NCBI GenBank assembly: GCA_020634515.1
Contig: JACKBL010000004.1
Coordinates: forward strand, 310,001-374,000
DNA: 64,000 bases
DNA from: Ardenticatenales bacterium
GTDB lineage: Bacteria > Chloroflexota > Anaerolineae > Promineifilales > Promineifilaceae
Reading direction: 5' to 3'
A program made the position numbers and the translations under genes. Positions 1 to 8,497 of the stretch are shown piece after piece. How positions within the stretch are numbered: position 1 is the stretch's first letter; the number at the start of each line of letters is the position of its first letter. The notes under the pieces were generated by a model. That model was not told where the DNA came from. It did not search any database and saw only the letters and a list, made by a program, of their open reading frames with translations.

Positions 1-58
1 ATTGGACCAATTTTCTCTGGTGAAAATAGCCATTGAGCGCATGAAATTGGTCCAATCT
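1..58. repeat. Palindromic interspersed element, subtype I (left end cut by window)
   Basis: Inverted-repeat arms ATTGGACCAATTT and AAATTGGTCCAATCT flank a loop of about 30 bases containing CTCTGGTGAAAAT and GAGCG. The same arms and nearly the same loop recur at 9785-9843 and, inverted, at 63351-63410. It lies in non-coding sequence. Confidence 0.85.
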
Positions 59-149
59 CCAGAGCGCGTTGATAGTTGCGCGCGCCTGAGAGAATTGACA
101 GTCGATCCGAAAGATCAAAACCATTGGTGACTATACAGGTCATCTGCCC

Positions 150-208
150 AGATTGGACCAATTTGCTCTGGTTGAATCTTATTGATGTCTACAAAATTGG
201 TCCAATCT
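150..208. repeat. Palindromic interspersed element, subtype II
   Basis: Arms AGATTGGACCAATTT and AAATTGGTCCAATCT flank a loop containing GCTCTGGTTGAATC and GATGTCTAC. It is preceded by CTATACAGGTCATCTGCCC and followed by CTCGGAGACGTGAATAGTTA. The same element with the same flanks recurs at 37785-37843 and, inverted, at 60133-60191, so the mobile or copied unit is longer than the hairpin itself. Confidence 0.88.
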
Positions 209-439
209 CTCGGAGACGTGAATAGTTACAACCATTGTAATTCTACACCAAAAACAGTAGACCGGATGTTCTATTTGTGGTATACTTTTCTCGTGTGCGG
301 AAATGATCATTTTGCTCTCCCCTCGCTTAATTCCGTTTCCAAACACTTCCTCAACCACAACCCGTTGGCGAGTACATTTTTTCTTGGGGACAGCATGAGA
401 ATCGCTCTTAAAGCGTAACGACTCAACCCTCTTGTGGTC

Positions 440-472
440 AGATTGGTTCATTCTTGGAGAATGAACCAATCT
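440..472. repeat. 33-bp perfect hairpin repeat (AGATTGGTTCATTCT type)
   Basis: AGATTGGTTCATTCT, a 3-base loop, then the reverse complement. Copies or variants lie at 54693-54727, 55196-55230, 55644-55676 and 60316-60348, each just upstream of an eCIS gene. This copy precedes the VOC gene. Confidence 0.85.
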
Positions 473-513
473 TGAGTTGCCTCAAATCTAATTTCGAAGA
501 AGGAGACAAACAG

Positions 514-1305
514 ATGCATGTGGTAAAACGTTATCCTGATGGTGTGTTTAGTTGGGTGGATCTGGCTACGCCTGATCCGGAAGGGGCGAAGGCGTTTTAT
601 ATGGGTCTCTTTGGCTGGGAGTCGGAGGATATTCCCACCCCCATGGGGCCGGCGTATACGATGCTGCGCATGAATGGCTATAATGTGGCGGGATTGGGGC
701 CGCAGCCGCCGGGGATGGAAGGAATGCCGGCATTCTGGGCCTCCTACGTCAATCACAGCGATGTAGACGCCATTGCCGCGCGTATCCCCGGCGCCGGCGG
801 CGTCGTCACCATGCCCCCGATGGACGTGATGAGCGAAGGGCGCATGATGATGGTCCAGGACCCCACCGGGGCCATGTTTGGCGTCTGGCAGCCACGCGAC
901 CACATCGGCGCACAGTTGGTGAACATGCCCAACACCCTGGTGTGGAACGAACTGCAAACACGCGATGGCGCGGCGGCGAATGCCTTCTACAGCGCCGTCT
1001 TTGGTTGGACCGCCGATGCCGACAGTTCAGGCTACGTGGTCTACGCCGCGGATGGCCGGCGGCAAGCGGGCATGATGCAAATGGACGACTCCTGGGGAGA
1101 AGTGCCCCCCAACTGGGCCGTTTACTTCATGGTGGATGACCTGGACGCCACCGTGGCCCGCACCCAGGAACTGAACGGCACGGTTCTCGTGCCCGCCACG
1201 CCCGCGGGCGCGATGGGGCGTTTTGCCGTGCTGCAAGACCCGCAAGGTGGCATTTTCACGGTGATGCAGTTTGATGGTCCCGTTGATCCGCCCCCCGGCG
1301 CGTAA
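514..1305 (+). CDS. Two-domain VOC-superfamily (glyoxalase/dioxygenase-fold) protein
   Basis: A 263-residue cytoplasmic protein made of two tandem VOC units, about residues 8-125 and 135-255. Each starts with a W-x-[DE]-L motif followed by AKAFYMGLFGW or ANAFYSAVFGW, and each ends in QDP.G..F..[WM]Q. This layout is typical of the two-domain VOC proteins related to mycobacterial Cfp30B, whose substrates are mostly unknown. It could be a metal-dependent lyase, an isomerase or a drug-binding protein; the sequence does not decide. The ATG at 514 is chosen because AAGGAG lies 8 bases upstream. An in-frame TTG at 454 falls inside the hairpin repeat and has no binding site. The gene appears monocistronic and ends before a strong hairpin at 1333-1375. 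Confidence 0.88.
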   Translation: MHVVKRYPDGVFSWVDLATPDPEGAKAFYMGLFGWESEDIPTPMGPAYTMLRMNGYNVAGLGPQPPGMEGMPAFWASYVNHSDVDAIAARIPGAGGVVTMPPMDVMSEGRMMMVQDPTGAMFGVWQPRDHIGAQLVNMPNTLVWNELQTRDGAAANAFYSAVFGWTADADSSGYVVYAADGRRQAGMMQMDDSWGEVPPNWAVYFMVDDLDATVARTQELNGTVLVPATPAGAMGRFAVLQDPQGGIFTVMQFDGPVDPPPGA

Positions 1306-1332
1306 TGGACCCGCAATAACCCGATGATGCAC

Positions 1333-1375
1333 AACCCTGACAGGTCTCCGCGAACCTGGCGGACCTGTCAGGGTT
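1333..1375. terminator. Hairpin between convergent genes
   Basis: AACCCTGACAGGTC pairs with GACCTGTCAGGGTT across a 15-base loop, between the convergent VOC gene and AMP-ligase gene. It has no T-tract. It may act as a bidirectional terminator or be another dispersed palindrome. Confidence 0.55.
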
Positions 1376-1398
1376 GACGCCAGGGCGTCGCCGAAAGG

Positions 1399-2934
1399 CT
1401 ACGCCAGTTGCTTCTTGTCTATCTTCCCCGCGCCCGTTTTCGGCAGCTCCTCCAGAAACACAAATGACTTCGGCGTTTTGTAGGCGGCCAGCCGCTGCCG
1501 GCAAAACGCGGCCAATTCCGCCGCCGCAACTTGCCGCCCCGCCACCAACACCACAAACGCCCGTCCCACTTCCCCCCAGGTTTCGTCCGGCACGCCCACA
1601 ACGGCGGCTTCTGCCACCGCCGGATGCGCGTGCAGCACGGATTCTATCTCCGCCGGATACACATTCTCCCCACCGGAGATAAACATCTCCTTCAATCGTC
1701 CCACAATGCGATAGTATCCCTCCTCGTCCCGGACGGCGATGTCGCCCGTATGTAACCAGGCGCGCCCGCTGGGGTCGGCGGCGATAGGGTGGATCGCTTT
1801 GGCGGTCGCTTCTGGGTTGCGCCAGTAGCCCGCGCATACATGCGGCCCGCGAATGACCAGTTCGCCCCCTTCTTCCGCGGCGCACTCCCGGCCATCGGGC
1901 CGCAGCACTTTCACGTCCACGAATTGCAAGGGAAAGCCGACGTAGCCGGGCTTGCGCCGCACGTCGGCGGGCGGCAGCCAGAAGGTGTTTGGCCCCGCTT
2001 CCGTGAGACCGTAACCGGTCTTGAAATCGACGCCCCGCTCCCAGAACTTCTCGAAGATGGGCATGGGGCAGGGGGCGCCGCCGGAGATGACCAGTTTGAG
2101 GCGGGAGAAGTCGGCCTCGGCCCAGCGCGGGTGCTGCTGTAGCATGAGGAACATGGTGGGCACGCCAAAGAAGAGGGTGACGCCGCCGCCGGCGATCAGG
2201 TCAAACACCTGGTCGGGGTCGAAACCGCGGCAGACGATGGATGTGCCGCCGGCGATGATCAGGGGGAAGGTGAAGACGTTGAGGCCGCCGGCGTGGAAGA
2301 GGGGGGCGTTGAGGATGGCGGTATCGTCTCCGGTCAAGCCCCAACTGAAGTTGGTGTTGCCGGCATTTGCCAATATCGCCCCGTGTGTCAAAATCGCCCC
2401 CTTTGGCAGCCCCGTCGTCCCCCCCGTGTAACAAATCACCCACGGATCGTCCGCCACCAGGTCCACCACCGGCGGCGGCGTCGCTGGATAACTATCGCGG
2501 CGGGTGAATGGTTCATCATCCGCGTGGGCGCGTTCCGCCAGCGCCACCCAATGACGGATGCCGGCCACTCCCTGGCGCAATTGCGCCACCGTCTCCCGGA
2601 AATCGGGGCCGTAAATGAGGACGGACGGCTCCGCATCCTGGAGCAAGGCGCGCAGTTCGGCGGGCGACAGCCGCCAGTTGAGGTTTTGCAGAATGGCGCC
2701 CAATCTGCCGCAGGCCATCCAGATGTCCAGGTAGGCGGTGCAGTTCATCGCCAACACGGCGACGCGGTCCCCCTTGCACACCCCAATCTCTTCGCATAGC
2801 CAGTTTGCGGTAGCGTTGATGCGGGCCGCCCAGGCGCGGTAGGTGATGGGTTGCTGCTCGTGAAGCGTATCTACCAGGGCGATCTTGTCCGGCGTAAGCT
2901 GCGCCCGCCGCGTGATGTAGTCGCCAATTATCAT
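1399..2934 (-). CDS. AMP-dependent acyl-CoA synthetase/ligase (ANL superfamily)
   Basis: A 511-residue cytoplasmic enzyme expected to activate a carboxylic acid, probably a fatty or aromatic acid, with ATP to acyl-AMP and then acyl-CoA. Core motifs are all present: the P-loop YTGGTTGLPKG near residue 168, the adenine-binding GYGLTEAGP near 305, the hinge region TGD...GYYRIVGRLKEM near 400-415 with SGGENVYPAEIE after it, and the catalytic C-terminal lysine in GAGKIDKKQL. Length is normal for medium/long-chain acyl-CoA ligases. The start at 2934 has AAGGAG 6 bases upstream; an in-frame start at 3000 sits in a dispersed repeat and is unlikely. The substrate cannot be read from the sequence. It stands alone, convergent with the VOC gene. 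Confidence 0.92.
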   Translation of the reverse strand: MIIGDYITRRAQLTPDKIALVDTLHEQQPITYRAWAARINATANWLCEEIGVCKGDRVAVLAMNCTAYLDIWMACGRLGAILQNLNWRLSPAELRALLQDAEPSVLIYGPDFRETVAQLRQGVAGIRHWVALAERAHADDEPFTRRDSYPATPPPVVDLVADDPWVICYTGGTTGLPKGAILTHGAILANAGNTNFSWGLTGDDTAILNAPLFHAGGLNVFTFPLIIAGGTSIVCRGFDPDQVFDLIAGGGVTLFFGVPTMFLMLQQHPRWAEADFSRLKLVISGGAPCPMPIFEKFWERGVDFKTGYGLTEAGPNTFWLPPADVRRKPGYVGFPLQFVDVKVLRPDGRECAAEEGGELVIRGPHVCAGYWRNPEATAKAIHPIAADPSGRAWLHTGDIAVRDEEGYYRIVGRLKEMFISGGENVYPAEIESVLHAHPAVAEAAVVGVPDETWGEVGRAFVVLVAGRQVAAAELAAFCRQRLAAYKTPKSFVFLEELPKTGAGKIDKKQLA

Positions 2935-2987
2935 GGGGAACTCCTTGTGAGTTTCAAATGATGAATGGTAACTCCTAGCGCTCTCTG

Positions 2988-3003
2988 AAAATTGGTCCAA
3001 TCT
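2988..3003. repeat. Solo arm of the palindromic element
   Basis: AAAATTGGTCCAATCT followed by GGCTTAGCAGTTAC, matching one end of the subtype I elements (compare 63410-63424). The other arm is absent, so this is a decayed or half copy just upstream of the ligase gene. Confidence 0.7.
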
Positions 3004-3257
3004 GGCTTAGCAGTTACGATGAATGAGGGCCTTCGTCTTTCCGGGGAAGTATATCATTTTCCGGGGGAATTGGGCGGATCACTGGTCATTGAGCCAGGTG
3101 TATTCCTGGTCAGTTGGCTAAGCAAAATTCCGCCAACAGGCGGATGCGATGGGGAGTCTTCCCGCGGTATAGTGTATGTAACGCTAATCGTGGCGTTGGT
3201 TTGTGCCGGCATCTTGCAGCACCACAATCCGGCAATGACGACACAGGAGGTGTCACC

Positions 3258-5081
3258 ATGCGGCATCTAAAAACCTTTGCCTTCCGCCTGCCGGCAGGCT
3301 TCGTCGTGCTGGCCGGCCTCTTCCTTTTCCTCATCCTGCGCGGGTCCGCCCCCCTGGCCGCCGCGGACACAACCTGGATGGCCGAATACTTCAACAACAC
3401 CACCCTCTCCGGGCCTCCCGCCTACTTTCGCCAGGAATCTGACATTAACCACGACTGGGGTACAGGCAGCCCCGCCCCGGGCATCAACGCCGACAACTTC
3501 TCCGCCTGCTGGATGCGCGTCGTCAACTTTTCCGGCGGAACCTATCGCTTCTCCGTCACTGTGGACGATGGCGTGCGCCTTTACGTAGACGATCAGCTTC
3601 TGATCAACGCCTGGTACACCAGCAACGTCCACACCCTCAGCGCGGACACCTTCCTTGCCGCGGGTGACCACTACGTCCGGCTGGAATATTACGAAGCGGG
3701 CGGCAACGCCATCATCAAACTCAACTGGTCGCCGCTCAATGTCTCCACGCCGACGCCCACCACCGGTTGGCGCGGCGAATACTACAACAACCAGACCTTG
3801 AGCGGCACGGCCGCGCTGGTGCGTACCGACCCCGCCGTGGACTTTAACTGGGGCGTGGGAACGCCCGCCGTGGGCCTCCTGGCCGCCGACCACTTCTCCG
3901 TGCGCTGGACGCAATCACTCACCTTCAATCCAGGCCGCTATCGCTTCGTCGTCAACGCGGACGATGGCGCGCGCCTCTGGGTGAACAATACGCTCCTGGT
4001 TGACAAGTGGGTGGACCAGCAAGGGGGGGCGCTCATCGCGGAAATTGACCTGCCCGGCGCGCTGGTTCCCATCAAACTGGAGTACTACGAAGACATTGGC
4101 GGCGCGTCTGTCAAGCTGGCCTGGACGCAGGTTATCTCCTATGGCACAAACCAGTGGCAGGGAGAATATTACAACAACACCAGCCTCAGCGGCGCGGCGG
4201 CTCTGGTACGCACGGATAGCCAGGTCAACTTCAACTGGGGCACGGGCACGCCTGCCGTGGGCGTTATTAACAGTGATAACTTCTCCGTGCGCTGGACGCA
4301 AACGCTCTACTTTAGTCCGGGCAACTATCGCTTTACGACGACGACGGATGATGGGGTGCGCCTGTGGGTGAATAATGTTCTCCTGATTGACCGTTGGCAG
4401 GACCGGGCGACGCAATCCTTCTCGGCGGACCTCTCCTTGCCGGGTGGCTCCGTGCCGCTGCGCATGGAGTACTATGAACATGCGGGTCTGGCGGAAGCGC
4501 ATCTGACCTGGAGCGTGATCTCTGGCCCGACGCCGGCGCCGCAGCCGACGCCGCAGCCGACGCCTAAACCCACGCCCACGCCGCCGCCGCTGCCCACCGG
4601 GGCCACGGCGACCGTCATCTCTGATCTGCTGAATCTGCGCACGGGGCCGTCTCCGAGCTACAATATCATCCGGGTGCTGACGCGCAATCAGGTGGTACGG
4701 TTGGCGGGTTATCGTAACCTGAGCGCGACTTGGGTGCAGGTGATTACGGCGGATAATGTGCAGGGGTGGGTGTATGCGCCGTTTGTGTTGAGCAGTTATC
4801 CGCTTCTGAGTTTGCCTGTGTGGTCGGGATCGGCGGGGACGGTCAATGCCGGCACGGCTATTGTCATCGCTTTCTACCTGAACGTCCGCACCGGCCCGGA
4901 TGTCTCCTACACCACTTTTACCCGTCTGCTCAACGGGCAGCAAGTTACCCTCACCGGCTACCGCAACGGCGCGGCTACCTGGGTGCAAATTATCACCCCC
5001 GAAGGGCAAACGGGTTGGGTTAACCAGCGGTATCTGCTGTACAGCTACCCGATTGAAGACATGATCGTCTGGTCCGGGTAA
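3258..5081 (+). CDS. Secreted protein with three PA14-type domains and two bacterial SH3 domains
   Basis: A 607-residue exported protein. A signal peptide (hydrophobic 10-30, likely cut after APLAAA near 36) is followed by three homologous PA14-like beta-barrel domains starting near residues 39, 170 and 299. Each begins W.[AG]EY[FY]NN and includes DDG[VA]RL[WY]V, the calcium- or glycan-binding strand typical of PA14. A proline/threonine linker (about 424-447) leads to two SH3b domains near 450-515 and 532-605, both with LN[LV]RTGP and [GW]WV. PA14 domains usually bind carbohydrate and SH3b domains often bind peptidoglycan, so a cell-wall or glycan-binding surface protein is inferred. No catalytic domain is visible. 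The start at 3258 has AGGAGG 7 bases upstream; longer in-frame starts lack one. Confidence 0.87.
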   Translation: MRHLKTFAFRLPAGFVVLAGLFLFLILRGSAPLAAADTTWMAEYFNNTTLSGPPAYFRQESDINHDWGTGSPAPGINADNFSACWMRVVNFSGGTYRFSVTVDDGVRLYVDDQLLINAWYTSNVHTLSADTFLAAGDHYVRLEYYEAGGNAIIKLNWSPLNVSTPTPTTGWRGEYYNNQTLSGTAALVRTDPAVDFNWGVGTPAVGLLAADHFSVRWTQSLTFNPGRYRFVVNADDGARLWVNNTLLVDKWVDQQGGALIAEIDLPGALVPIKLEYYEDIGGASVKLAWTQVISYGTNQWQGEYYNNTSLSGAAALVRTDSQVNFNWGTGTPAVGVINSDNFSVRWTQTLYFSPGNYRFTTTTDDGVRLWVNNVLLIDRWQDRATQSFSADLSLPGGSVPLRMEYYEHAGLAEAHLTWSVISGPTPAPQPTPQPTPKPTPTPPPLPTGATATVISDLLNLRTGPSPSYNIIRVLTRNQVVRLAGYRNLSATWVQVITADNVQGWVYAPFVLSSYPLLSLPVWSGSAGTVNAGTAIVIAFYLNVRTGPDVSYTTFTRLLNGQQVTLTGYRNGAATWVQIITPEGQTGWVNQRYLLYSYPIEDMIVWSG

Positions 5082-5301
5082 CGAATAAGCTTCTCTTGCC
5101 ACAACAGGACGTGGATGAATGTGAGTGGATGCCGGCATATTATGCCGGCATCCTTTTGCGCGCATCCGCGTCCTTTGTCCTTTACCGAATTTAGAGAAAC
5201 GGTATCGTTTGGGTTGGCATCAGGCGCAGACGGAATAAAATGGGGATATTCTGATGTCGCCCCTGGCCGGGGGGCAAATTGTGATAAGGAAATGTGTCCC
5301 T

Positions 5302-6192
5302 ATGAAGCCTTCGAAGATGTGCCTGCTCCTCTGCGCTATGGCCGCGACTCTGCTGCTTGCCGCCTGCCGCGCCGACAAACCCGCCGCCTCCCATGATACG
5401 ACGAGCCAATCCGCCGGGGAGAATGCCGGCATTGCCACGCCCACGGAGGAAATTTACCTGCCGCCCGCGGACAAAGCCGACACCCCGGCGAATACGGTGC
5501 AAAATTTCTACGGCTGGTATCTGGACGCGATCAAAGCGGCGCTGACGGGCGACCGTGATAATCCGCTGGCGAATGGGGAGGTCGCCCGGAGCGGTTATCT
5601 GACGCCCATGTTGATGCACCGCGTCAACGAGCTGGTGCTGAAGTTTGATGAGCAGGGTTTTGTGGGGCTGGATCCTTTGTGGTGTGCCGGCATCACCCCC
5701 CCCGACAACTTCTACCTCGATGGACAATTCAGCAACAACGGCGTCCCCATGCTCCTTATGCGTACCAATTTGCCCCAACACGCTTTTGTCGTGTACACGC
5801 AGCAAACGGGCAATCTTTGGCAAATCAGCGACATTGCTTGTGCCGGCACACCCGAAGGCGTCGTCAACAGCTTCTACCTCTGGTATCTTAGCCGCCTTGC
5901 CGACCAGGGACCAGCCGCCCTCACCAACGGTGACTACCGCGCCAGTGGCTTTCTCTCCGCCGCCCTGATGGAACAGGTAGATGCCCAGGTCTCCGCCGGG
6001 GCAAGTGGCGACGACCCATTTTTATTGACCACCAGGACCCCGCAAGGCTTTGCCGCCACGCCCGCCGAAAACACGGGTGGTGTCGTTCTCCTGCGCCTTG
6101 ATTTTGGCGATGCCGGTCAAGAGCTGCGTATCCGGCTGTTGCAGGAGGGCGGGTTCTGGAAGATAGACGTGATCAAGCTGGCAAACCAATAG
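5302..6192 (+). CDS. Lipoprotein with two DUF3828-like domains
   Basis: A 296-residue predicted lipoprotein. The lipobox LLAAC puts the acylated cysteine at residue 22. A short Ser/Ala/Thr-rich linker precedes two related units starting near residues 63 (TVQNFYGWYLDAI) and 184 (VVNSFYLWYLSRL), each followed by SG[YF]L..[AM]LM and ending in a strand such as GNLWQISDIAC or GGFWKIDVIKL. This matches the DUF3828 fold, a cystatin/NTF2-like domain of unknown role in envelope proteins. The ATG at 5302 follows AAGGA by 11 bases and gives a proper signal peptide; an upstream start at 5254 would bury it. Function is unknown. Confidence 0.82.
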   Translation: MKPSKMCLLLCAMAATLLLAACRADKPAASHDTTSQSAGENAGIATPTEEIYLPPADKADTPANTVQNFYGWYLDAIKAALTGDRDNPLANGEVARSGYLTPMLMHRVNELVLKFDEQGFVGLDPLWCAGITPPDNFYLDGQFSNNGVPMLLMRTNLPQHAFVVYTQQTGNLWQISDIACAGTPEGVVNSFYLWYLSRLADQGPAALTNGDYRASGFLSAALMEQVDAQVSAGASGDDPFLLTTRTPQGFAATPAENTGGVVLLRLDFGDAGQELRIRLLQEGGFWKIDVIKLANQ

Positions 6193-6222
6193 CCATTCCT
6201 GGATCGGATTGCGGGCGGGCTG

Positions 6223-6277
6223 TGTCCGATTTGGAAAATCGGACTACAAGAGGGTTGTCCGATTTTCTAAATCGGAC
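6223..6277. terminator. Tandem pair of GTCCGATTT hairpins between convergent genes
   Basis: Two 21-bp palindromes, 6223-6243 and 6257-6277, each with GTCCGATTT/AAATCGGAC arms. They lie between the convergent lipoprotein gene and the minus-strand operon at 6315-7690. They could terminate both transcripts, but the duplication and sharp arms also fit a small dispersed palindrome family. Confidence 0.6.
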
Positions 6278-6314
6278 CGGAAACAAGCGACTTTTTCTCC
6301 ACGCCGTCCGCCCA

Positions 6315-6593
6315 CTACTTTTGGACCATTGGCAAAAAAACGAGCTGCTCGCGGGCAATGCCATACCAATAACCCATTTGCGCCGCGTATGACGGGCTAG
6401 AAGCCTTCCCGATGGCCGTCTGCCCTACCGTCATGTTGATAGCGTAATCGGTGGAACTGGCCGCCCCGCCGCCACCCGACAGCGGCACCATCCAATCCAC
6501 GGCATAATTCGGCGATGACATGGCCTGCGTGCTGAGGGCAATGATCAGGCAGGCGATCAGCGCCAGGATCAACCCGATTCGTATGCGCTGCAT
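6315..6593 (-). CDS. Small secreted protein of unknown function
   Basis: A 92-residue exported protein with an N-terminal hydrophobic helix (about residues 5-22, signal peptide ending near TQA). The mature part is rich in Ser, Gly and Tyr: SSTDYAINMTVGQTAIG and SSPSYAAQMGYWYG are two versions of a Y-x2-x-MTVGQ / MGYWYG theme, ending FLPMVQK. I recall comparable short modules and an FLP[ML]V-type tail in secreted proteins of Chloroflexota, but no function is known to me. The start at 6593 is preceded by AAGGAGG at 7 bases, overlapping the stop of the upstream gene, so the two are probably co-translated. Confidence 0.72.
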   Translation of the reverse strand: MQRIRIGLILALIACLIIALSTQAMSSPNYAVDWMVPLSGGGGAASSTDYAINMTVGQTAIGKASSPSYAAQMGYWYGIAREQLVFLPMVQK

Positions 6594-6607
6594 CCTGTGC
6601 CTCCTTT

Positions 6608-7690
6608 TCAATCGTCATACGCCAGCGTCAGGCGCACGCCGCCAATCTCCACCCAGGTGGAAGCGCCGCTGAATCCCAATTCCAACGTCAGGTACAGCAC
6701 GCCGGAGTCCGGCGAAAGGACATTGTTGTTGCTCAAGTTGTAGGATTGCACGCAGCCGGTGGGGTTATTGCCTACGTCACAGACGTGATCGGTGGTGTCG
6801 AACAGAATCGTGAGGTAGCAGGAGGACGTGCCGCACACGCCCGTCTGCCGGCGCAGCAGCACCGCCGCCAGCCCATCAAACTCCGTCTGCCCCGCCCAAT
6901 GAATCTCCATGCCCGTCAAACGCACGTTCTGCCCATAAAGTGTGCCCGGAACCGTGATCGGCAGCATCACATTCTTGTTGCCCGCCGTCGCCCCACGATA
7001 GATTTTCGCGCCGCCCACCGTGTCCATGTCAATGATCGTGCTGTCGGATTGGTGATAGGGGCGCGCGCCGCTGCCGCTGATCCAGAGATACGAGGGGGCC
7101 GTGCTTTGCACAACGCCGCTGCCGCCCGCCCGCAGGGCCACGCCGGACGCGCTGGCGGCATACACCCCCACGCCGCTGCCGCTGTTTTCGACGTGCAAAA
7201 TGGCGTTGTCGCCGCTCAGGTTGTATTTAATCACGGCTCCTGGCCGCAAGCTCCAGGCGTAGGGGACGTTGTCCAGATACTGGCGCGGCGTCATTTCCCC
7301 GTCACCTTCCACTTCTATGCTCAAATAGAGTTGCTGTCCGCTGATGGGACAGTTGCCGGCATACATGTATTTGCTGAACAGCCCATCTTCCACGGTGACG
7401 CTGCGCGTGTCCGTACACAGAGCCGTCCCTCCCGTGGACACATCGTAGAGACGAAAGGTGAGGGAATAGTCACCGTCCAGTGGGCTGCCGTCAGCGTCCG
7501 TCAGCCGTCCCTGGATGGGAATGTACCCACTGCGGGCCTCTGGCGCGGTGGGCTGCTCTGGGCGCGGCGGCGCGGATTCATCCGCCGCGGATTCATCCGC
7601 CTGTGTCAGGCGCGGCGCGCCCGGCAGCGCAACCAGCGCCAACAAAAATGCGGCGACCACAATCAAAGGAAAGATCGATTTACGGTTCAT
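6608..7690 (-). CDS. Secreted beta-rich protein, unknown function
   Basis: A 360-residue exported protein with a signal peptide (hydrophobic 8-27, cleavage near LTQA). After a Pro/Glu/Ala linker comes a domain beginning IPIQGRLTDADG with LTFRLYD and GLFSKYMY, ending PRQYLDNVPYAWSLRPGA. This arrangement recurs in secreted proteins with phage-tail-fibre-like ends. The C-terminal half is Gly/Ser-rich and then beta-rich with four cysteines (CGTSSC, CDVGNNPTGC), possibly disulphide-bonded. No enzyme motif is seen. It is first in a two-gene operon with the 6315-6593 gene. Two adjacent ATGs exist; the one at 7690 has the better spacing from GGGAGG. Confidence 0.75.
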   Translation of the reverse strand: MNRKSIFPLIVVAAFLLALVALPGAPRLTQADESAADESAPPRPEQPTAPEARSGYIPIQGRLTDADGSPLDGDYSLTFRLYDVSTGGTALCTDTRSVTVEDGLFSKYMYAGNCPISGQQLYLSIEVEGDGEMTPRQYLDNVPYAWSLRPGAVIKYNLSGDNAILHVENSGSGVGVYAASASGVALRAGGSGVVQSTAPSYLWISGSGARPYHQSDSTIIDMDTVGGAKIYRGATAGNKNVMLPITVPGTLYGQNVRLTGMEIHWAGQTEFDGLAAVLLRRQTGVCGTSSCYLTILFDTTDHVCDVGNNPTGCVQSYNLSNNNVLSPDSGVLYLTLELGFSGASTWVEIGGVRLTLAYDD

Positions 7691-8116
7691 CATGCGCCTC
7701 CCTGGCAAGTAAGGGTAGATATTCTTTAAACGCTCGTGTCCTGTTTGTTACATGTTCGTGATGGAGGGCTGCTCCCACTGGCCCCTTTAACAGACTACAA
7801 AGATAATTGGTCCAATCTCGCTTAGCGCTTACATGCTGACATCAATACGCCTGGCTAAGACTTTTGTAATCTTTTACTATAGAAGTAGGGCATCCGTCAC
7901 CGCCAGTGGCAAACGTCCGGTTTTTTTCCGATTTTCGTCATGAGTCATGGGGGTTCTTCCTATGCGCGTTTACTGGCCAGTTGACCAGTCGTGAATCTGT
8001 CCATCCGTCCAGACACAATTCTCGCCACCTGCCTGATGCCGGGGTGGGGTTTTGGGGGTATATTGACATTACCAGCGCATATACGCGGCGCTGCCATCAC
8101 GTCAATGAGGGAGAGA
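7691..8116. other. Divergent intergenic region
   Basis: A region of 426 bases between the divergent 6608-7690 operon and the response-regulator gene. It contains one solo arm of the palindromic element (AATTGGTCCAATCT, 7805-7818, followed by CGCTTAGCGCTTAC). A TACTAT at 7875-7880 could be a -10 box, but its -35 region is poor. No gene is apparent. Confidence 0.5.
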
Positions 8117-8497
8117 ATGCGGATTATTCTCGCGGATGATCGGCCACGGGTGCGCGCGGCGCTGCGGCTCTTGTTGGAACAGGAGCCGGGCAATATGATT
8201 GTGGCGGAGGCGGCGGATGCAACCGGCCTGTTTCTGGCCTTGCAGTCCCAGGTGGCTGATCTGTTGTTGTTGGATTGGGAGCTGCCGGGAATGCCGGCAT
8301 CTTCTCTCCTCCCCCTCATCCGCTCCCGCCAACCCCTCATGCGCATCCTCGCTCTGAGCGGTCGCCCCGAAGCCCGCGCCGAAGCCCGTGCCCACCGCGT
8401 AGACAGCTTCGTCAGCAAAGGAGACCCTCCTGAAAACGTCCTGGACGCCGTGCGCGCCTGCGCCCGCAGCCGGGAAGAGGGGGAAAAGCCATCGTGA
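8117..8497 (+). CDS. Single-domain response regulator (CheY-like receiver)
   Basis: A 126-residue receiver domain with no output domain. It has the acidic pair in IILADDRPRVR, the phosphoacceptor aspartate in LLLLDWELPG, the switch serine in ILALSGRPE and the conserved lysine in SFVSKGDPPENV. It is expected to be phosphorylated by a histidine kinase, none of which is in the window, and to signal by protein-protein contact. The start at 8117 is preceded by GAGGGAGAG; an ATG at 8105 is a possible alternative. The last four bases overlap the GTG start of the MFS gene, so the two are probably translationally coupled, which suggests but does not prove linked function. Confidence 0.85.
   Translation: MRIILADDRPRVRAALRLLLEQEPGNMIVAEAADATGLFLALQSQVADLLLLDWELPGMPASSLLPLIRSRQPLMRILALSGRPEARAEARAHRVDSFVSKGDPPENVLDAVRACARSREEGEKPS

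Larger units (their letters stand above)
1..513. other. Gene-free region with palindromic repeats
   Basis: No convincing gene. Short open frames here are overlapping and have no ribosome binding site or family resemblance. The stretch holds two 59-bp palindromic elements (1-58 and 150-208) and one hairpin (440-472), and is otherwise AT-richer than the rest of the window. It presumably carries the promoter of the VOC gene at 514, but I see no clear -35/-10 pair. Confidence 0.6.

Noticed and set aside
182..418. Small plus-strand open frame of 78 codons near the left end
   Set aside because: It begins inside a palindromic element, lacks a binding site and has no family resemblance.
454..513. 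TTG start extending the VOC protein by 20 residues
   Set aside because: The extension is encoded by a dispersed hairpin repeat, while the ATG at 514 has an ideal binding site.
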